In this document: positions 18,630-29,617 of the stretch, piece by piece
Layout of the letters: each line of letters opens with the position of its first letter
Position numbering within the stretch: position 1 is the first letter of the stretch
Assembly: GCF_000337095.1 (NCBI RefSeq)
Contig: NZ_AOIV01000021.1
Span: forward strand, 138,083-201,408
Reading direction: 5' to 3'
DNA from: Halogeometricum pallidum JCM 14848
Lineage (GTDB): Archaea > Halobacteriota > Halobacteria > Halobacteriales > Haloferacaceae
DNA: 63,326 nt
Position numbers and translations under genes: made by a program
The notes under the pieces: model-generated
Seen by the model: the letters and a program-made list of their open reading frames with translations, nothing else
What the model was told of the DNA's origin: nothing
The model's database searches: none

Positions 18630-18760
18630 CGAATAGACTTCTACCCGTCCGGGCAAAAGCATTCGCGCTGGCGACGGCTCTCGGAATTGATGTCCGCACG
18701 GCGACGGGGCGAACGCCGTCTCACCGTCCGAAACAGAATTTCCGGCGGCGTCGTGGCGTG

Positions 18761-19039
18761 TTACTCCACACGCGTCGCCGGTTCGTCCGCGTCAGCGTCG
18801 GTCCGGTCCTTCCAGATGATGGTGCGCTGGCTGCCGGTGAAGTACCGGTATGCGGCGTACAGCAGGTTTGGAACACCCATCGCCCACCAAATCGTCAGGA
18901 TGGCGATGACGAGGTGGATTCCCGGATTGCCGAACTCGCGCCGGACGAGCGTGGCTCGATCTTGGGTCTCTTCTTCGATCTTCCAGCCGGATTCGACCTT
19001 CGCGGTGACCTCGCGCCGATAGGAGTCCGAATAGTCCAT
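18761..19039 (-). CDS. Small membrane protein, unknown
   Basis: 92 residues: a soluble N terminus (VESGWKIEEETQDRATLVRR) resembling short haloarchaeal membrane-anchored domains, then hydrophobic segments (LVIAILTIWWAMGVPNLLYA) and a charged tail. No catalytic motif. The gene is alone on the minus strand, and the leading ATG (MDYSDSYRRE) looks natural. Confidence 0.6.
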   Translation of the reverse strand: MDYSDSYRREVTAKVESGWKIEEETQDRATLVRREFGNPGIHLVIAILTIWWAMGVPNLLYAAYRYFTGSQRTIIWKDRTDADADEPATRVE

Positions 19040-19240
19040 ACGGTCACCTAAGGCGCCGTCCCGAAAAGCGGTTGCGCCAGCGTACGGGGTGCTACGAACG
19101 GTTCGGTGAAACTTTTTTTTTACTTCGTCGGGGGCCTCGTGCCTCCGGCGCTGTGGGGACCCCTCGTGAAAATCCGGACCGAAGAGGGCCGACTCCGTCG
19201 TCTCCGGAAGAGCGAGGCTCTTCGGAGTTCCCGTTCGCAG

Positions 19241-20332
19241 TTACAGATCGAGTTCGACGCGTCGTCCCCGCTCGGCGGAGTCGTAGAGGGCGCGGACAGC
19301 GCGCATGTCGACCATCCCGTGCTCGCCGTCGGCTTCAAAGTCGAGACCGCGCCGGAGATGGTTGGCGAAGTAGTCGAACTCCTCGCGCATCTGGTCGACC
19401 GGTTCCGGTCGATACTCGCCCTCGATATCTGGTCCGGACACCCGGAGCACCTTCCGGGTGTTCGGGAAGAACAGCCCCTCGATGCTCAGTTCGCCTTCAG
19501 TACCGACGAACCGGAGGCTCGAGGTTACCGTCGCGCTGTGCGTGACCGTACACGAGGCGAGTTTGCCGTCGGGGAACTCTAGCTGGAACGCCGCGTGCTC
19601 GTCGGTTCCCTCGTAGGCCGACTGTTCGGACTCCGTCCGGGCGTACACCGCCTGGGGGTCCTCCTCCAGGATGAACCGGATCGTGTTCAGCGGGTAGATT
19701 CCGATATCGTTGAGCGTCGTCCCGCCGGATAGCTCGGGGTCGAACCGCCAGCTCGTTTCGTCGACGGAATCGAGTATCGTGTCCGACATGTGCCCGAGTA
19801 TCGACACGACATCTCCGATGGCGCCGTCCCGAATCAGTTCTCGGGCGCGGCGGGCCACCGGTTCGGTCTGGACTCGGTAGGCGACCATCAACGGGACATC
19901 CGCCTCCCGGCAGGCGTCGACGGACGCCTGGGCGTCCTCGACGGTCGCTTCCAGGGGCTTCTCGCAGAGGACCGCCTTCTCGTGCGTCGCTGCGGCTTCA
20001 ACGTGGTCGCGGTGGAGTCCGTTCGGCGTACAGACGTACACCGCGTCGTAGGCGTCGGTCGCCGCGCCGTCGGCGTACTCCTCGTAGGTGAGCGTTTCCT
20101 CGACCCCCTCGAGATCAGCCGCGACCTCCTCAGCCTTTTCGGTACTGGAACTGACCAAGACCGTCGTCGCGCAATAGTCCGCGTTTTCGACGGCGGGAAT
20201 CGCTTGCTCGCGCGTCCACCACCCGAGTCCGACCATGGCGAATCGGACCGGGTCGGCGTTCGTTGGGCGCTCCCAGTCGCGAGCACTGAAACTGTCGAGG
20301 TTGAACTCCATGAGCAAGGGTTCGAGGTCCAT
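19241..20332 (-). CDS. gfo6: Gfo/Idh/MocA oxidoreductase, D-xylose 1-dehydrogenase-like (Gfo6 type)
   Basis: 363 residues. The Rossmann site FAMVGLGWWTREQAIPAVE, the VCTPNGLHRDHV stretch and CEKPLEATVEDAQ (EKP motif) define the GFO/IDH/MocA fold. The detailed wording of these motifs closely recalls the Haloferax NADP-dependent D-xylose 1-dehydrogenase, which starts oxidative pentose breakdown. No other xylose pathway genes are adjacent, so the sugar is not certain; glucose-fructose-oxidoreductase-like activity is the alternative. The first ATG (20332) was taken because the DSFSARDWE N-terminal helix is conserved in that group; Met8 is a possible start. Confidence 0.8.
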   Translation of the reverse strand: MDLEPLLMEFNLDSFSARDWERPTNADPVRFAMVGLGWWTREQAIPAVENADYCATTVLVSSSTEKAEEVAADLEGVEETLTYEEYADGAATDAYDAVYVCTPNGLHRDHVEAAATHEKAVLCEKPLEATVEDAQASVDACREADVPLMVAYRVQTEPVARRARELIRDGAIGDVVSILGHMSDTILDSVDETSWRFDPELSGGTTLNDIGIYPLNTIRFILEEDPQAVYARTESEQSAYEGTDEHAAFQLEFPDGKLASCTVTHSATVTSSLRFVGTEGELSIEGLFFPNTRKVLRVSGPDIEGEYRPEPVDQMREEFDYFANHLRRGLDFEADGEHGMVDMRAVRALYDSAERGRRVELDL

Positions 20333-20423
20333 AACAGATAATCCTCACGTACGAGGAAACAACCGGTACCGAGCGGAGATGAGTCGTGAGAGCCACTCTC
20401 GTCTCGCCGGCGTCCGACTTCGG

Positions 20424-20561
20424 TCAAGAGACCGCGGTCGCGACGTACGACGGTGAGCGGTGCCCCGTTCGTGTACTGGAGGACTCACCGCCGTCGAACG
20501 TCCGCCACTCCGGTCCGTAGTCGATTCGTCGCTCCTCGATGACGAGTCCGCAGTCTTCGCA
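20424..20561 (-). pseudogene. TFB (transcription factor B) zinc-ribbon remnant
   Basis: Reading the minus strand from 20561 gives CEDCGLVIEERRIDYGPEWR followed by TFDGGESSSTRTG and a stop at 20424-20426. This is the second half of the TFB/TFIIB zinc ribbon plus the B-finger region. There is an in-frame stop just upstream of the first cysteine, and the cyclin-fold core is absent, so it cannot encode a working TFB. It is therefore a degraded extra tfb copy. It lies between gfo6 and the interrupted kinase gene. Confidence 0.6.
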
Positions 20562-20598
20562 TCTTGATCAACGATCGTTCAGTCGGATCGTGTCCCCG

Positions 20599-23130
20599 TC
20601 AGTCTACGAACTCGACGCCCGTGATCTCGAATCGCGCGCCCCCCTCTGTTCCGTCCGCCACACGGATGCTCCACCCGTGTCCATCGACCACCTCTTTGAT
20701 GATCGAGAGCCCGAAACCAGTCCCCTCCGTCGAGGTCGAGTACCCGGCGTCGAAGATGTCCTCGCGGTCGTCTTCGGAAATTCCCGGACCGTCATCCTCC
20801 ACGTAGAAGCCGTCGTCCAGCCTCCCAACGGTGACTGTCACCTCCGTACCGCCGTGTTCGACAGCGTTTCGATAGAGGTTCTCCAGCAGTTGCGTGAGAC
20901 GGCTTCGATCGGCCTGAATCGTCCCGTCGACGGGAGTCCGAATCGTCGCGTCGGCCGTCTCGACGTTCCGCCAGCACTGCGCAGACAACTCCGCGAGGGT
21001 GACCGATTCCGTCTCGCATATCCGGTCGCCTTGCTGAGCCAGCGTCAGCAAATCTTCGATGAGTGTGTCCATCCGCGCGAGCGCGCGGTCGACCGACTCG
21101 AGTTGTTCGCTGTCGCACTCCTCGCGCAGGAGTTCCAAGTACCCCTCCGCGACGTTGAGCGGGTTCCGGAGATCGTGGCTGACGACGCTGGCAAACTCTT
21201 CCAGTTGGTCGTTCTGGCGTTGGAGTGCCTGCTCGCGTTGCTTACGGGCGGTGATATCCCGGCTGATCGCCAGGAACCGATCCTGCTCGTGGAGTTCGAG
21301 CCGGAGGAGGTGGACTTCAACGGGAAACGTCGAGCCGTTCGTCCGTTCGTACCGACCCTCGAACTTTCGACGCTCACCGGCCGTGAAGTTTGCAAGCAGC
21401 GCCTGCACGTCCGCTGGTTCGGCCATCCGATCGATCTGCCAGATCGGTCTGCCGATCACGTCGTCTTTCTCGTAGCCTAACTCTTCGCAAAAACGACTAT
21501 TCACGTCGAGTATCGTTCCGTCCGGATCGAGTACGTCGATCATGTCCGGGGAGTTCTCGTAGAGCGCTTCGAGCCGTGAGGAGGTTTTCCGGAGGCGCTC
21601 TTCGTGATGCTTGTGGTCGGTGATGTCCTGCACCGCGCCGCGCAGTTGGACCACCTCACCGTCTTCGATTGTCGGCTCACCGAGTATCCGGAATCACCGA
21701 ACATCGCCGTCGGACCGGTCGAACCGAGCTTCCACGTCGAACGGATCGCCGGCAGCGATCGCGTCCTCGATCGCCTTCTCGACGACCGATCGGTCCGCTT
21801 CGACGTAGACGTCAAGCGCTTCGTCGAGCGGGGGCGCCTCGTCGCCGTCTATCCCGAGCATCTCGAACAGGTGGTCGGACCAGAAGACCTCGTCCGTCTC
21901 TACGTCGATTTGCCAGCCGCCGACATCCGCGATCCGCTCCGTTTTCTCCAACAGATCCCGGGCGAATTCGAGTTCGCGTTCGCGTTCTTTCCGTTCGGAC
22001 AGGTCACGACCGATGCCGACGAGTCCGAGGAGGTCGTCCGGTGGGTCGGTCAGTCGTTTGCCAGTCAACTCGTACGGAACCCTCCCGCGATCCGCAGTGA
22101 GGACGTCGGCCTCGATCGTCGCGGTTCCCGTGTCTATCGTTTCCGCGACCGCATCGGTCACGACCGAGCGCTGGTCTTCGGGGAAGAACTCGAGCACGTC
22201 TCGTCCGGCCAACTCCTCGTCCGAGTAACCGGTTTCCCGCGCAAGCCGTTCGTTCCATCGTTTTAGCTTCCCATCCGCATCGACGACGTAGAACAGGTCA
22301 TCCAACGTGTCGAGTGCCTGTTCGGTGAACGCTCGCTCCCGTGCGAGCTGCTGTCGTCGCTCCACCCGTTCGGTGATATCCTGAAACTGCGAGAACGTCG
22401 TCACCACGTCGCCGAGGTCGTTTCTGATGACGCGGTGGTGCCACTCGGCGATGATGCGTTCACCGCGTTTCGTGACCGTTTTCCGGTCGTTATCGGAGGC
22501 GTCCGACCCGGTCGCGACCTCCGAGAAGAACTCGGCGGCGGCGTCTTGCTCAGGTTCGGGAACGAGTCGTCGCCAGGAACTCCCGATCAGTTCGTCCTCC
22601 TCGTAGCCGAGGATGTTCTCGCCGGTGTCGTTGATTCGCGTGATTTCGAGGTTCTCGTTCCATTCGATGACCCCGAGCGGGGACCGTTCGAAAAACAGCG
22701 AGAGGCGCTCTTGGCTCGTCTCAATCTCACGCTGGGTGCGGTACTGTGATACGGCGTTCGTGATCCGGTGCGCAAGGAGCGCGTACTGGCTGCTCCCGCC
22801 CTCCTTCTGGAGGTAGTCGGTTATGCCGGCGGAGATCGCATCGCTGGCGATTTCCTCGCTTCCCTTACCCGTGAACAAGATGAACGGCAGATCCGGATTC
22901 GCCTCACGAACGTCGTGGAGGAACTGGAGGCCGTTCGTTCCGGGCATATCGTAGTCGGAGACGACACAGTCGAAGTTCGCTTCTTCGAGACGGTCGACTC
23001 CCGCTGCGGCGCTCGACGCCGTCTGAACGTGCAGTCGGGGATTTTCGCGTTCGAGGAACTTCGAGACCATGTCTGCGAACCCTGGTTCATCATCGACGTG
23101 GAGAACACGGATAGGCGAATCTGAGGTCAT
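20599..23130 (-). pseudogene. Hybrid sensor kinase (receiver-PAS x4-HisKA-HATPase) split by an in-frame TGA
   Basis: An 843-codon frame. The receiver domain (residues ~5-120; phosphoacceptor in VVSDYDMPGTNG, Asp59) is followed by several PAS/PAC units, a HisKA box (FASVVSHDLRNPLNVAEGYL) and a HATPase (N-box NLYRNAVEHGG, DDGPGIS, GTGFGLSI). Codon 479 (bases 21694-21696) is TGA, in the PAC sequence DVR-stop-FRILGEP where PAS domains normally have a Trp (WFR). The reading frame is identical on both sides, so this is a single TGG-to-TGA change, not a frameshift. Possible fates are a pseudogene, a sequencing error, or two separate proteins (receiver-PAS and PAS-kinase, the second from a GTG near 21654). 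The start at 23130 is set by the receiver domain. Confidence 0.8.
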
Positions 23131-23303
23131 AGAGAGAGGCGAGATGCCGAGGTGGCTTCTACTCACCTAGGAAGTCCACTCGTGCTTAAAACGTAGTGGG
23201 TGTGACTCCCGGTGGCGTGAAGCGGTAGGGTTCGTGAACGCCGGTTCCGCGATTCGGAAGGGCACTCCCGTCCCGGAAAATCGAGAAGCCGCGTCGCGGA
23301 GAG

Positions 23304-26258
23304 TTAGTCCAACGTCGGTGTCGTCGATTCCTCCCGACCCACGCCCTCGTTCGACGATTCGGCCGCTGCTGCGGCCCCGCTGGTTCCGGCAGTGGTCCCG
23401 TCGGTACCGGTAGCGGCGCCGACGTCGAACTCGTCGACGAGTTCCTGTAAGGACTGCGCGGACGCAGACACCGTCTGGACGTTCCGTGCGACTTCGTTTA
23501 TCGACGCCGTCTGTTCCTCGGTGGCCGCCGACACGTTGCTGGCCTGCGACGTCATCTCCTCGCTCACGCTCGAGACTTCGTCGACCATCGCCACCACCTC
23601 TTCCGTCGACGCCGCCTGACTCTCCGTCGAGTCAGAAATCTCGCGAACGCCGTACTCGGCTCGCTCGCTCGCGTCCGCGATGTCGTCGAACATCTCGATA
23701 GCGCCTTCGATGGTCTCCGTCCCCGACTGCACGCGCTCGCGCATCGCCTGCATATCGTTCACCGTCGCGCCCGTATCCGCCTGAACCTCCGAGATTAGCG
23801 CTTCAACGTCCTCAGTGGCGTCCTCGACTTCGTTCGCGAGTTGCTTGATTTCGTTCGCGACCACCGCGAAGCCCTTTCCGACGTCACCGGCTCGCGCCGC
23901 TTCGATAGACGCATTCAGCGCCAACAGATTCGTCTGTTCGGTGATGTCCGTGATGAGTTGGACGATGTCGTTGATCTCCGCCATCCGCTCTTCGAGCCCT
24001 TCGACCTGCTCGACGGCCGCGACCGCCTCCGTCTCGATCGCCGAAATCTCCTCGGTCGCCTCGGCGGCCTGTTCGCGACCTTGGTCAGCGAGGGACGACG
24101 CCTCGTTTGCCGTCTTCACGACGCCGTCGGCCGACGCCGCTACCTCCTCGATAGTCGCCGAGAGGGTGTTCATCTCGCTCGATGCCGACTGCAGTTGTTC
24201 GGTCTGCTGTGCCGCGCCGTGCGCGATTTCCTCGACCGATTCCGCCGTCGCCTGACTCGCGGACTCGATTTCTTCCGCACTCGACGCCGTCTCGTTACTG
24301 ATCTCCGCGAACTCGTCGGCGACGCCGTGAACCTCCACGAGGCTCTGACGGATACGCTCGATACCGTCTTCGAGGTCCGTCATGATCGCGCCGAACTCCC
24401 CGGGCAGGTCGGTCCGGATATCCTGGTCCAGATTCCCGTCTCCGAGTTCTTGACTCACCGTGCGGAGTTCGGTGACTTGCTGGCGGAGGTTCTCGCGCAT
24501 CGACTCGAACGCCACGACGAGTTCACCGAGTTCGTCGTCGGTCGCCTCTATCGGGGTGGTCTGGTCGAATCGCCCGGCGGCGAGTTCGGTCGCCTGGTCG
24601 CGAAGTTTCACGATGGGTTCGGAGAAGTACTGCGCCCCGCGATACCCCACGCCCGTCACGACGAGTCCGGCGACGAGGATGAGGCCGATGAAGATGTTCC
24701 GTGCGGAGGCCGTTTTCTGGCGTAGCGACGCCCCGAGCGCCGCGGCGGGTGCGGTGACGTCTTCCTCGGGGACGGTTGCGAGGAGCGACAGTTGCTTGTT
24801 CCCGAACTGCAGCGGCGCGTACCCGACGTAGTACGTGTTCTCGGTCCCGTCCGAGTCGGTCGTCGCGTACGTATCGAGGCCGTCGTCGCCCGTCGTGATG
24901 CTGTTCTGAGCGATGGTCGCCAGTCCGCCAGCGTACGACTCGTCCGTGATTTTGCTCCCGGCGTCGACGACCGAGGCGTTCGGGTGACTCAGGATGGCGC
25001 CGTCCTGATTAACGATACTCAGATATCCCGATTCGCCGACCGTCACGTCGTTCGTCAGCGCTGCGAGGATATCGAAGTCGAACCGGAGCGCGACCGTCCC
25101 GGCGAACTGGCCGTTCTGGTAGACCGGTGACGCGAGGTACACAACCCGTTTTCCGTCGTGGGCGTGGACATCCCCGACGTACACCTCGCCTTCGTCGAGT
25201 TCCGTACTCGCCGTGAACCACGGTTCATCAGCGTACGACTGGTCCGAGACCGAGGTCGTTTCGACCGTCTCTCCGGCCCGGTCGGTTCTGACGACACCCT
25301 GCCCGGTTTCGGTCGTGAGGATGATTTCGTCGTACGCGCGTCGCTCCTCGGCGTTCACCGACACCGACCGCGTCTGGAGGTAGCTCTCGAAGGAGTCGTT
25401 GATGCGGTCTTTCGCGCTCTCCTGCGCCGTGGTCTGGAGTTCGTAGTAGTAGACGCTCGGCGCGAGCACCCAGTCGAGGTCCTCGTCGTAGGTGTACGCG
25501 ACGAACTTTTCCTCGACGGGGTTGCCCTCCTGAGTGGTGTCTTCCCAGTTGTATTCCGCAATCCCCCACGTCTCTCCACTCCGAACTGCCTCGTCGGTTT
25601 CGATGGTGGATTCGACGTCCGCGAACACGGTCAAGCCGGCGTCGTCCTGCAGGTTGAACCCGTCTGCGAGACTGTGGTGCATGACGATGTTCGAGTCCTT
25701 ATCGACGACGTAGGCGTACCCGGTGTTGCCGATGTAGCCGGGGTGAAACATCTCGGTCGCAGTCCCCGACGCGGTTGTGCCGTTCCCGCTCGTGCCGACG
25801 AGGATGCGTTCGATTTGGTCCTCGACCCGCCGTTGCTCAGTCGCCGAGAGGTCCTCCCACGCTCGCCCGTCGTACTCGTTTTCGAGAATCGTCTGTTTCG
25901 TGGTTTCGACCGTACTCCGCATCTGCAACGCTGTGTGGCCGAGTTGCTCTCGACTCTGCTCTTGGACGAGTCGCCACTGGCCGTTTCTGGCGGCCTGGTA
26001 GTTCTGAATCGGAGACGAAGCCGCGAGCGACCGGGTATCGACGCGACGCGCGTCAAGCACGTTCTGGATGCCCGCTTGGCGAGCGGAAACGGTGTTGTTC
26101 AGTTCGCCCGTGACTTGCTGTTCCATGTGAATTGCGCTCTGCGTCTCTGCGGCCGACCCGATCTGTTGCATCTCGACAACCCCGACGACGCCCACAGTCG
26201 ACACCGGAATCAGCGAGATAGCGAGACACAACGCGATGAGCTTGCGATTAATATCCAT
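23304..26258 (-). CDS. Methyl-accepting chemotaxis transducer (Htr) with dCache sensor
   Basis: 984 residues. TM1 (~7-29) is followed by a large extracellular dCache-like region (~40-510, including [20 protein letters not shown] and [16 protein letters not shown]), TM2 (~517-537) and HAMP repeats. A long coiled-coil MCP signalling domain has the hairpin tip [20 protein letters not shown]. It would bind an external small molecule and control CheA and the archaellum motor. It carries the glutamate-rich methylation helices and an Ala/Ser/Gly-rich tail. No che genes are adjacent. Confidence 0.93.
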   Translation of the reverse strand: MDINRKLIALCLAISLIPVSTVGVVGVVEMQQIGSAAETQSAIHMEQQVTGELNNTVSARQAGIQNVLDARRVDTRSLAASSPIQNYQAARNGQWRLVQEQSREQLGHTALQMRSTVETTKQTILENEYDGRAWEDLSATEQRRVEDQIERILVGTSGNGTTASGTATEMFHPGYIGNTGYAYVVDKDSNIVMHHSLADGFNLQDDAGLTVFADVESTIETDEAVRSGETWGIAEYNWEDTTQEGNPVEEKFVAYTYDEDLDWVLAPSVYYYELQTTAQESAKDRINDSFESYLQTRSVSVNAEERRAYDEIILTTETGQGVVRTDRAGETVETTSVSDQSYADEPWFTASTELDEGEVYVGDVHAHDGKRVVYLASPVYQNGQFAGTVALRFDFDILAALTNDVTVGESGYLSIVNQDGAILSHPNASVVDAGSKITDESYAGGLATIAQNSITTGDDGLDTYATTDSDGTENTYYVGYAPLQFGNKQLSLLATVPEEDVTAPAAALGASLRQKTASARNIFIGLILVAGLVVTGVGYRGAQYFSEPIVKLRDQATELAAGRFDQTTPIEATDDELGELVVAFESMRENLRQQVTELRTVSQELGDGNLDQDIRTDLPGEFGAIMTDLEDGIERIRQSLVEVHGVADEFAEISNETASSAEEIESASQATAESVEEIAHGAAQQTEQLQSASSEMNTLSATIEEVAASADGVVKTANEASSLADQGREQAAEATEEISAIETEAVAAVEQVEGLEERMAEINDIVQLITDITEQTNLLALNASIEAARAGDVGKGFAVVANEIKQLANEVEDATEDVEALISEVQADTGATVNDMQAMRERVQSGTETIEGAIEMFDDIADASERAEYGVREISDSTESQAASTEEVVAMVDEVSSVSEEMTSQASNVSAATEEQTASINEVARNVQTVSASAQSLQELVDEFDVGAATGTDGTTAGTSGAAAAAESSNEGVGREESTTPTLD

Positions 26259-26921
26259 AATAGAGTGAACAGACTATCCTCCCCCCCGAACGTCCTGCTA
26301 CGGACCGTGGTCGTACTCCTGCACTTCGTTGAGGAGAGCCGTACCGCCGTATCCGGAGTGAGATAGTCACTAATATCTCTGTCAAAAATATCCTTTATAA
26401 ACTCTCGCCCGGAGTTATCGAAGGTGATATCTGACGTACTAGCCGATAATAGCGTTGTGGAGAACTAGTCGCAGAGCGACTGTACTGGGCGGTCCGCTGC
26501 CGAGCGACACGTGTGAAAGACCCCTTCGAGCGTATCAGTTCGTGCAACTATGCCCCGTCGCTACTTGAGACGGTATAACAGATGGCCCGTGAATCCCTGC
26601 TCAATCCCGGGGGGATAACGACGCCGTCTGTGCGGTGGGTGGTCTCACAGCGTGCGTGTGAGAGACGTGCGAGAGTTGGTCCGTGCTCCCGTCCGTGGAG
26701 TTCTCTCGGGACAACCACCCCGAACGCGTCATCTCATAGGGTACTGAACCCCAGCGCTCGTATGCCTCGACTCGTCAGCGCGCCCGTCTCCCCCACACAC
26801 GGGGAACAGGCCGCCTCGAGGACCCGTTCAGAAGCACCACCGACAGACGGTCTAAACTGAGCGTTAAGCGGATTCAGTGGGCAAATAGTGTTATGCGGTA
26901 AGCATAATGGTTGTACATAGA
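26259..26921. other. Long intergenic region ending in an inverted repeat
   Basis: No gene is supported over ~660 bases. The AT-rich part at 26370-26400 is the probable promoter region of the minus-strand transducer. A perfect inverted repeat TTATGC-GGTAA-GCATAA lies at 26891-26907, immediately before a 43-codon ORF, and could be an operator. Confidence 0.4.
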
Positions 26922-27053
26922 ATGAAGACAGATACGAAACAGTACGGCGGAACGGTTTCGGCACATGGGGTCGCCGTCTCGGTCGGCTACACCCTGTGGT
27001 TGCTCGTCACGTCGGCGCTACAGGGGCTACGAGAGCGGCTCCACGGAGGGTGA
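26922..27053 (+). CDS. Small predicted single-span membrane protein or gene fragment
   Basis: A 43-codon ORF: MKTDTKQYGGTVSAHG followed by a hydrophobic segment (VAVSVGYTLWLLVTSALQGL) and a basic tail RERLHGG. It begins 15 bases after the inverted repeat at 26891-26907. It may be a genuine small membrane peptide, or the first part of the decayed membrane gene seen downstream. No family recognised. Confidence 0.35.
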   Translation: MKTDTKQYGGTVSAHGVAVSVGYTLWLLVTSALQGLRERLHGG

Positions 27054-27149
27054 GATAAGGGAGATTCGGCTACTGAGAGAGTCGCTCGATAGCGGTGAAG
27101 TCGGTCGGAGATCCACACAATCCAGATGGTGCTTGGATTACTCGCTTTT

Positions 27150-27470
27150 GCACGTGAATCTGGCTCGTGTTGACGCCGTCAACGAAGCGGCCGTCTTCGG
27201 TGTCGTCGGGACCGTTCTCAGCTCTCTCGGCGGACTCCTCGGCTCGGTTCTCCTTTCGAGGCTATCTCTGTGGGTCGCGTTTGTCCTTGCGGGCCCGGTA
27301 TCGTGGGTACGGCACCGTCTTGCTCCCCGTCGTCGCCGTGACGACGCTCCTCGTCCGTTTCGGTTCCTGGACGTTCATCGCCGCGTCGTCGTCCAGCGGA
27401 GACCCGAACGCCGCCGCCGGCCTCGCATCGTCCGCTCTTGCAGTGGGTGTACCGTCCCGTAGCGCGAATG
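27150..27470 (+). pseudogene. Possible frameshifted membrane-protein remnant
   Basis: Two plus-strand frames contain hydrophobic, membrane-like segments that continue one another after a frame change. One frame reads AAVFGVVGTVLSSLGGLLGS and LSLWVAFVLAG; the other reads TVLLPVVAVTTLLVRFGSW and AGLASSALAVGV. Neither has a good start. It could be a degraded transporter-like gene. The evidence is composition only, so this is a weak call. Confidence 0.25.
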
Positions 27471-27588
27471 TAGCGACGTCGTGCCGGTGTAACGCTCAAT
27501 CGGAGGGGCGCGCACCGAGATAGCGGGAGTGAGTGACGGTCTTCGCACCCGGTTGTCTGCGGCCCATCGTGAGCGAATAGGGAGAAAA

Positions 27589-28533
27589 TCAGACGATTCG
27601 ATTGGCCAGCGACTCGCCGTCCCTCCACCGCCGATAGTTGTCCAGGAACAGCCGCGCGAAGCGAATCGCGAAGTCCTCCGAGCGGCCGCCGACGTGCGGC
27701 GTCACGACGGTGTCGTCGCGCTCCCACAGCGGAGAGTCGCGTGGGAGGGGTTCGTCCTCGAACACGTCCAACCCGGCGCCCCGTAGCTCCCCCGTTTCGA
27801 GGGCGGCGAGGAGTGCGTCCTGGTCGACGACCGGTCCCCGCGCGACGTTGACGACGACGGCCGAGTCGGGAAGCGCGGAGAAGACGCTCGCGTCGATGGC
27901 GTGGTGCGTTTCGTCGGTGAGCGGGACCGTCAGTACGAGCAGATCGGTCTCGGGTAGTAGCTCGTGGAACTGCTCGGTGGCGACGACGCGGTCCCCGGTG
28001 AGTACGCCGGAGTATATCGACGGCGTCCGTTTGACGCCGAACACCTCGAAGCCGAACGCACGCGCTCGACGCGCGATGGACTCGCCGATGTTCCCGAGTC
28101 CGAAGACGGTCATCTGCGTCCCCTCCCAGAGCCACATCTCCGCGCCGACGCTTCGGTCCCAGTCGCGTCGACGCTGGTTGTCGAGGACCGGACCGAGTCG
28201 TCGCGAGAGCGCGAACATGAGGGCAAACGCGTGTTCGCTCACCACCGTGTCGTGGAGCGTCTCCGCGTTGGTGAACGTCACGTCGCGGTCGGCGAACTCG
28301 TCGACCGGAAAGGCATCGTAGCCGATGCTCGTCGACTGTATCCACGTTCCCGCCGAAAGCGAGTCCAGAAAGTCGTCCCGCCAGTGGTTCGGATTCGTCA
28401 CGAAGATGTCGGCGTCGGCGAGGTGGTCGCGGACGTCCGCATCGGACTCGGCTGCGACGACGGTCGGATCGTCGGTCAGGTCCTCGACGGTGCTCGCGAT
28501 CGGCGTATCGTGATAGATAACGGCTGTCGGCAT
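27589..28533 (-). CDS. D-2-hydroxyacid dehydrogenase
   Basis: 314 residues with the full catalytic set: NAD-binding VFGLGNIGESIARR (GxGxxG at 145-150), Arg232 (NVARGPVVDQ), Glu261 (DVFEDEPLP) and His280 (VVTPHVGG). Such enzymes interconvert 2-oxoacids and D-2-hydroxyacids with NAD(P)H in the cytoplasm. Substrate is not determined: phosphoglycerate is unlikely because there is no regulatory ACT domain, and a glyoxylate/hydroxypyruvate-type role is possible. Monocistronic; the start ATG MPTAVIYHDT leads straight into the first strand. Confidence 0.9.
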   Translation of the reverse strand: MPTAVIYHDTPIASTVEDLTDDPTVVAAESDADVRDHLADADIFVTNPNHWRDDFLDSLSAGTWIQSTSIGYDAFPVDEFADRDVTFTNAETLHDTVVSEHAFALMFALSRRLGPVLDNQRRRDWDRSVGAEMWLWEGTQMTVFGLGNIGESIARRARAFGFEVFGVKRTPSIYSGVLTGDRVVATEQFHELLPETDLLVLTVPLTDETHHAIDASVFSALPDSAVVVNVARGPVVDQDALLAALETGELRGAGLDVFEDEPLPRDSPLWERDDTVVTPHVGGRSEDFAIRFARLFLDNYRRWRDGESLANRIV

Positions 28534-28768
28534 CTGTCGAGACGGTCTTCGGCAGTAAGGATAGTAAAAATAGGCTTTGTTGAATTCACCAGAAGTTGGT
28601 ATTTTTATACTCTCAATCGCTCAAGACAGGTCAAAGACAGAGCGCGAGAAACGACGACCTCCCCCTAACTGGCAGGATACCCGCGAGATACAGAGGATAC
28701 ATCCACCAAATGGGAGGGAACGCATATACTCTCGTACGCAGAATGGCTACGTGACATACGTGATAACA

Positions 28769-29617
28769 ATGACCAAAGTACATGGAAATCTTCGAGGATG
28801 GATAGATACCTCCACCCGTGACGGTCAAGTCCTTCCGATCACACGATGGGTCGCGCGCTTCATTATGCCGTTTCTAGCCGCGGCATTTCTAGTCCTCTAC
28901 GGACTACCCGATCAGACCACGAGATACTTCGCCTGGACCATTCGGCCCGAAATGACGCCTATCATCATGGGCGCAGGCTATGGAGCCGGTGTGTACTTCT
29001 TCTACCGAGTTTCTACTGTCGAGGAGTGGCACAGGGTTTCGTCTGTCTTTCTCGGAATCGCGACCTTCACGTGGCTGATGGCTATCGCCACCGTCCTCCA
29101 CTGGGAAAATTTCAACCACCGTCACTTCACGTTCGACCTCTGGGTATTTCTCTACGCACTCACTCCCATACTCATTCCAGCGGTTTGGGCGCTCAATCGA
29201 CGGACCAATCCTGTGGAACTGACAGGCAATGGGCCCCACCTCCCACGAGCAGTGCGGGTGCTTAGCGGTGGTATCGGAGTTCTCCTCACAGTCAGTGCTC
29301 TCGGCCTGTTTCTCGCTCCGCAACTCATGATTGATGTGTGGCCGTGGACAGTCTCCCCTTTCACGGCGCAAATTCTGGCGGGATGGTTTGCGCTCTTTGG
29401 CGTCGTCAACGGTGTCGTCGTACTCGATCCACGCTGGAGCGCCACACGAATACTGGTCCAAAGTCAGATACTCGGATTCACGTTGGTGCTGATCGGTGTC
29501 GTCCGTGCCTGGGCGAACTTCGATCCGTCGAACGTCCTCACGTGGGGTGTCGTCGGAGGGATGACTCTGTATCTAATCGCCATACTTCTACTGTATCTGA
29601 GGATGGAAACTCGCTGA
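28769..29617 (+). CDS. Multi-pass membrane protein of lower GC
   Basis: 282 residues with roughly eight hydrophobic helices and Trp-rich loops (WHRVSSVFLGIATFTWLMAI, VLHWENFNHRHFTFDLW). No transporter motif identified. Codon use and surrounding DNA are visibly less GC-rich than the rest of the window, and the gene sits next to a MITE-like element, so recent transfer is plausible. The start at 28769 (MTKVHGNLRGW) is preferred; the open frame extends upstream to 28577, but that part is Arg/Pro-rich and unlike the body. Confidence 0.65.
   Translation: MTKVHGNLRGWIDTSTRDGQVLPITRWVARFIMPFLAAAFLVLYGLPDQTTRYFAWTIRPEMTPIIMGAGYGAGVYFFYRVSTVEEWHRVSSVFLGIATFTWLMAIATVLHWENFNHRHFTFDLWVFLYALTPILIPAVWALNRRTNPVELTGNGPHLPRAVRVLSGGIGVLLTVSALGLFLAPQLMIDVWPWTVSPFTAQILAGWFALFGVVNGVVVLDPRWSATRILVQSQILGFTLVLIGVVRAWANFDPSNVLTWGVVGGMTLYLIAILLLYLRMETR

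Noticed and set aside
19113-19121. Run of nine T as a transcription terminator
   Set aside because: Genes on both sides are on the minus strand, where this reads as A. No plus-strand gene ends just upstream.
21694-21696. TGA read as selenocysteine in the kinase gene
   Set aside because: No SECIS-like element is evident and haloarchaea are not known to use selenocysteine. The residue at this site in PAS domains is Trp, so a TGG-to-TGA change is simpler.
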